Translations under genes and position numbers: made by a program
Notes under the pieces: generated by a model
The model's input: the letters and a program-made list of their open reading frames with translations, nothing else
Database searches by the model: none
Told to the model about the DNA's origin: nothing
From: Nitrosomonas sp.
GTDB lineage: Bacteria > Pseudomonadota > Gammaproteobacteria > Burkholderiales > Nitrosomonadaceae
Direction: 5' to 3'
DNA length: 7,295 bases
Assembly: GCA_021774205.1 (NCBI GenBank)
Contig: JAJFJI010000136.1
Span: forward strand, 1 to 7,295
Shown here: positions 4,749 through 7,295 of the stretch, one piece after another
Position numbering within the stretch: the stretch's first letter is position 1
Layout: the number at the start of each line of letters is the position of its first letter

Positions 4749-7295
4749 CTATCGATCATACGCCAGCACAGGGGCTAGCCACATTTCCGCCTGTTCTAGC
4801 GTCCAACCTTTACGCCTGGCATAATCTTCCACTTGATCTTTGCCTATTTTACCAACCGCGAAAAAAGTAGATTCCGGATGCGCAAAATAAAAACCGGATA
4901 CCGCCGCGGTGGGCACCATGGCATAGGATTCCGTGATAATAATGCCAGCATTTTCTTGCGCGTTCAGTATTTCAAACAAAGGACCTTTTTCAGTGTGATC
5001 CGGGCAAGCTGGATACCCCGGTGCAGGCCGGATACCCTGATATTCCTCCGCGATCATCTGCTCATTCATCAGATTCTCATCCTTAGCATAGTGCCAGAAC
5101 TCGCGCCGCACACGCATATGCATATGCTCAGCAAAGGCTTCCGCCAGTCGATCTGCCAATGCTTTCAGGACAATCGCACTGTAATCGTCATTGGCATCCT
5201 CAAAAGCTTTAACCCTTTCATCAATGCCAAAACCCGCACCTACGGCAAACGCGCCGATAAAATCCTGAACCCCCGTTTCCTTGGGCGCAATAAAGTCAGC
5301 CAGGGAACGGTTTGGGCGGCCTGTTGGTTTAACATTTTGTTGGCGCAGGCAATGATAGGTCATCGCCACTTTATTGCGGGACTGGTCAGTATAAATTTCG
5401 ATATCATCGCCCACGGCGTTAGCAGGAAACAAACCAATGACCGCATTTGCTGTCAGCCATTTCTGTTCGACAATTTTCTTCAACATCGCCTGAGCATCAC
5501 GAAACAAATTGGTTGCCGTTTCACCCACCACTTTATCCTGCAGAATTGCCGGATAACGCCCGGCTAGTTCCCATGCCTGAAAAAAAGGTGTCCAGTCGAT
5601 AGTAGGGACAATTTTTTCCAACGGATAGTTATTGAGTGTCCGAACACCTATGAGCGCTGGTTCCGCAGGTTCGTAATTATTCCAATCGGTTTTGAATGCA
5701 TTGGCGCGCGCCTCTGCAATGGGCAGGATGCGTGTCGGTCCTTTTTTGTTTTTATGTTGGGTACGCACTTTTTCATATTCGGCTTTTACTCCCTGCACAT
5801 AATCAGCGTGTAACTCTTCCGACAACAAGTTACTGCACACGCCAACCGCACGACTCGCATCAGGCACCCACACCACGGTTCCATCATAATGTGGCGCAAT
5901 TTTGACTGCAGTATGAACACGAGAAGTCGTCGCACCACCAATCAACAGCGGTATCGTAAACCCCTCCCGCTTCATTTCTTTTGCCACGTGCGTCATTTCT
6001 TCCAATGATGGCGTGATCAATCCTGATAAACCAATCAAATCGACCTTTTCCTGTCGAGCTTTTTCCAGAATTTGCGCACAGGGAACCATGACCCCCATAT
6101 TCACCACTTCGTAGTTATTGCATTGCAATACTACCGTCACAATATTCTTTCCAATATCATGTACGTCACCCTTGACAGTGGCAATAACAATCTTTCCTTT
6201 GGGCTTGTTATCACCCGATAATTTCTTTTCCGCTTCAATGAACGGCAACAAATGCGCCACAGCCTGTTTCATGACCCGCGCTGATTTGACCACCTGTGGC
6301 AAGAACATTTTGCCGGCGCCAAACAAATCCCCGACCACACTCATACCGTCCATCAACGGCCCTTCAATTACCTGGATTGGACGGCCACCTCGCTTGTCAA
6401 TTTCCTGCCGCATCGCTTCGGTATCTTCGACGACATATGTCGAGACCCCTTTCACCAACGCATGTGTCAGGCGCTGCTGGAGCGACTCATCACGCCACGC
6501 AAGATCTTCAACCTGCTCTTTTTTCTTACCTTTGAAACTTTCTGCAAAATCGACCAGCCGCTCGGTGGAATCGTCACGTCGGTTCAGTAATACATCTTCA
6601 ACCCGCTCCAGCAAGTCACTGGGAATATCTGAATAAACACCCAGTTGCCCGGCATTCACGATACCCATCGTCATACCGGCTTGAACTGCGTGATAGAGGA
6701 AAGCGCTATGGATTGCCTCACGGATGGGTTCATTACCTCGAAAAGAAAATGAAACATTCGATACGCCGCCACTGATCTTGGAAAAGGGTAGCGTCTGCTT
6801 AATAATTCGCGTCGCCTCGATAAAATCCACGCCATAGTTATTATGCTCTTCAATACCGGTGGCAATGGCAAAAATATTGGGATCAAAAATGATGTCTTCT
6901 GGCGGAAAACCGACTTGATCGACCAGAATATTATAACTATGCGTGCAAATTTCCACCTTGCGCGCCATCGTATCAGCTTGGCCTTCTTCATCAAAAGCCA
7001 TCACAATAATTGCGGCACCATAACGGCGAGCCAGTTTGGCGTATTTAATAAATTCTGCTTCCCCTTCTTTCATGCTGATAGAATTAATGATGGGCTTTCC
7101 CTGCACACATTTCAGCCCAGCCTCGATCACTGACCACTTACTTGAATCGAGCATAATCGGCACTTTACAGATATCCGGTTCTGCGGCCACCAAATTAAGA
7201 AAGGTCACCATGGCTTTCTGCGAATCGAGCATCGCCTCATCCATGTTGATATCGATAATCTGCGCCCCATTTTCAACCTGGCTACGTGCCACATT
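4749..7295 (-). CDS. metH: Cobalamin-dependent methionine synthase MetH, C-terminal 848 residues (5' end outside window)
   Basis: MetH moves the methyl group of 5-methyltetrahydrofolate to homocysteine by way of methylcobalamin, giving methionine in the cytosol. The visible part, numbered from the right edge, begins NVARSQVENGAQIIDINMDE inside the methyltetrahydrofolate (pterin-binding) domain, which runs to about residue 240. The helical cap follows (about 270-360), then the cobalamin domain with GDVHDIGKN, where His379 is the cobalt ligand equivalent to E. coli His759. Ser424 and Ser430 in GLSGLITPSLEEM match E. coli Ser804 and Ser810. The AdoMet-dependent reactivation domain includes DWTPFFQAWELAGRYP and RPAPGYPACPDH (756-767). 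The register implies about 380 residues missing upstream: the zinc-binding homocysteine domain and the start of the pterin domain. The total would be about 1,228, close to E. coli (1,227). The protein ends normally at LAYDR with TAG at 4749-4751. The GTG near the edge codes for an internal valine and is not a start. Any B12 riboswitch would lie outside the window. Confidence 0.97.
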   Translation of the reverse strand, partial: NVARSQVENGAQIIDINMDEAMLDSQKAMVTFLNLVAAEPDICKVPIMLDSSKWSVIEAGLKCVQGKPIINSISMKEGEAEFIKYAKLARRYGAAIIVMAFDEEGQADTMARKVEICTHSYNILVDQVGFPPEDIIFDPNIFAIATGIEEHNNYGVDFIEATRIIKQTLPFSKISGGVSNVSFSFRGNEPIREAIHSAFLYHAVQAGMTMGIVNAGQLGVYSDIPSDLLERVEDVLLNRRDDSTERLVDFAESFKGKKKEQVEDLAWRDESLQQRLTHALVKGVSTYVVEDTEAMRQEIDKRGGRPIQVIEGPLMDGMSVVGDLFGAGKMFLPQVVKSARVMKQAVAHLLPFIEAEKKLSGDNKPKGKIVIATVKGDVHDIGKNIVTVVLQCNNYEVVNMGVMVPCAQILEKARQEKVDLIGLSGLITPSLEEMTHVAKEMKREGFTIPLLIGGATTSRVHTAVKIAPHYDGTVVWVPDASRAVGVCSNLLSEELHADYVQGVKAEYEKVRTQHKNKKGPTRILPIAEARANAFKTDWNNYEPAEPALIGVRTLNNYPLEKIVPTIDWTPFFQAWELAGRYPAILQDKVVGETATNLFRDAQAMLKKIVEQKWLTANAVIGLFPANAVGDDIEIYTDQSRNKVAMTYHCLRQQNVKPTGRPNRSLADFIAPKETGVQDFIGAFAVGAGFGIDERVKAFEDANDDYSAIVLKALADRLAEAFAEHMHMRVRREFWHYAKDENLMNEQMIAEEYQGIRPAPGYPACPDHTEKGPLFEILNAQENAGIIITESYAMVPTAAVSGFYFAHPESTFFAVGKIGKDQVEDYARRKGWTLEQAEMWLAPVLAYDR

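Noticed and set aside
4833..5567. Long plus-strand open frame opposite metH (244 codons)
   Set aside because: It is the antisense shadow of the strongly conserved MetH coding sequence. The same applies to the frames at 5696-5905, 6118-6636, 6296-6535 and 6843-7133.
6671..6994. Minus-strand open frame of 107 codons overlapping metH
   Set aside because: It is an alternative frame inside metH with no domain or ribosome binding site.
7290..7292. GTG as a start codon for the metH frame
   Set aside because: The reading frame stays open to the window edge, and the residues before and after match internal MetH sequence, so this is an internal valine.

Overview
The window looks like a chromosomal segment of a Gram-negative proteobacterium. 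The outer-membrane LPS transporter LptD requires an LPS outer membrane, and the helicase and MetH are proteobacterial in type. A betaproteobacterium, perhaps of the Nitrosomonas kind, fits the LptD sequence style and the moderately AT-rich codon use, but the genus is a guess from memory and not shown by the sequence. No mobile element, CRISPR array, rRNA gene or complete tRNA gene was seen.

Layout. (1) Positions 1-1049, minus strand: the N-terminal 349 residues of lptD, running off the left edge. (2) 1050-1262: a divergent intergenic region with a 12-bp palindrome carrying TATAAT on both strands. (3) 1263-3215, plus strand: a complete 650-residue XPD-like iron-sulfur DNA helicase of the YoaA/DinG group. 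(4) 3216-4296: a sparse region holding a 51-residue lipoprotein gene on the minus strand (3407-3562), a short GC-rich island (3671-3714), and the remains of a small four-helix membrane protein gene (3815-4207, plus strand) broken by about three frameshifts and two in-frame stops. (5) 4297-4572, minus strand: an intact 91-residue cytosolic protein of unknown function. (6) 4749-7295, minus strand: the C-terminal 848 residues of cobalamin-dependent methionine synthase MetH, running off the right edge.

The genes do not form one pathway: LptD assembles the outer membrane, the helicase serves DNA repair or replication, and MetH makes methionine. I did not find a convincing new multi-gene system. 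The items most worth following are the decayed membrane-protein gene, whose lesions can be mapped almost base by base, the two small intact genes (lipoprotein and 91-residue protein), and the unusual position of the first periplasmic cysteine in LptD.
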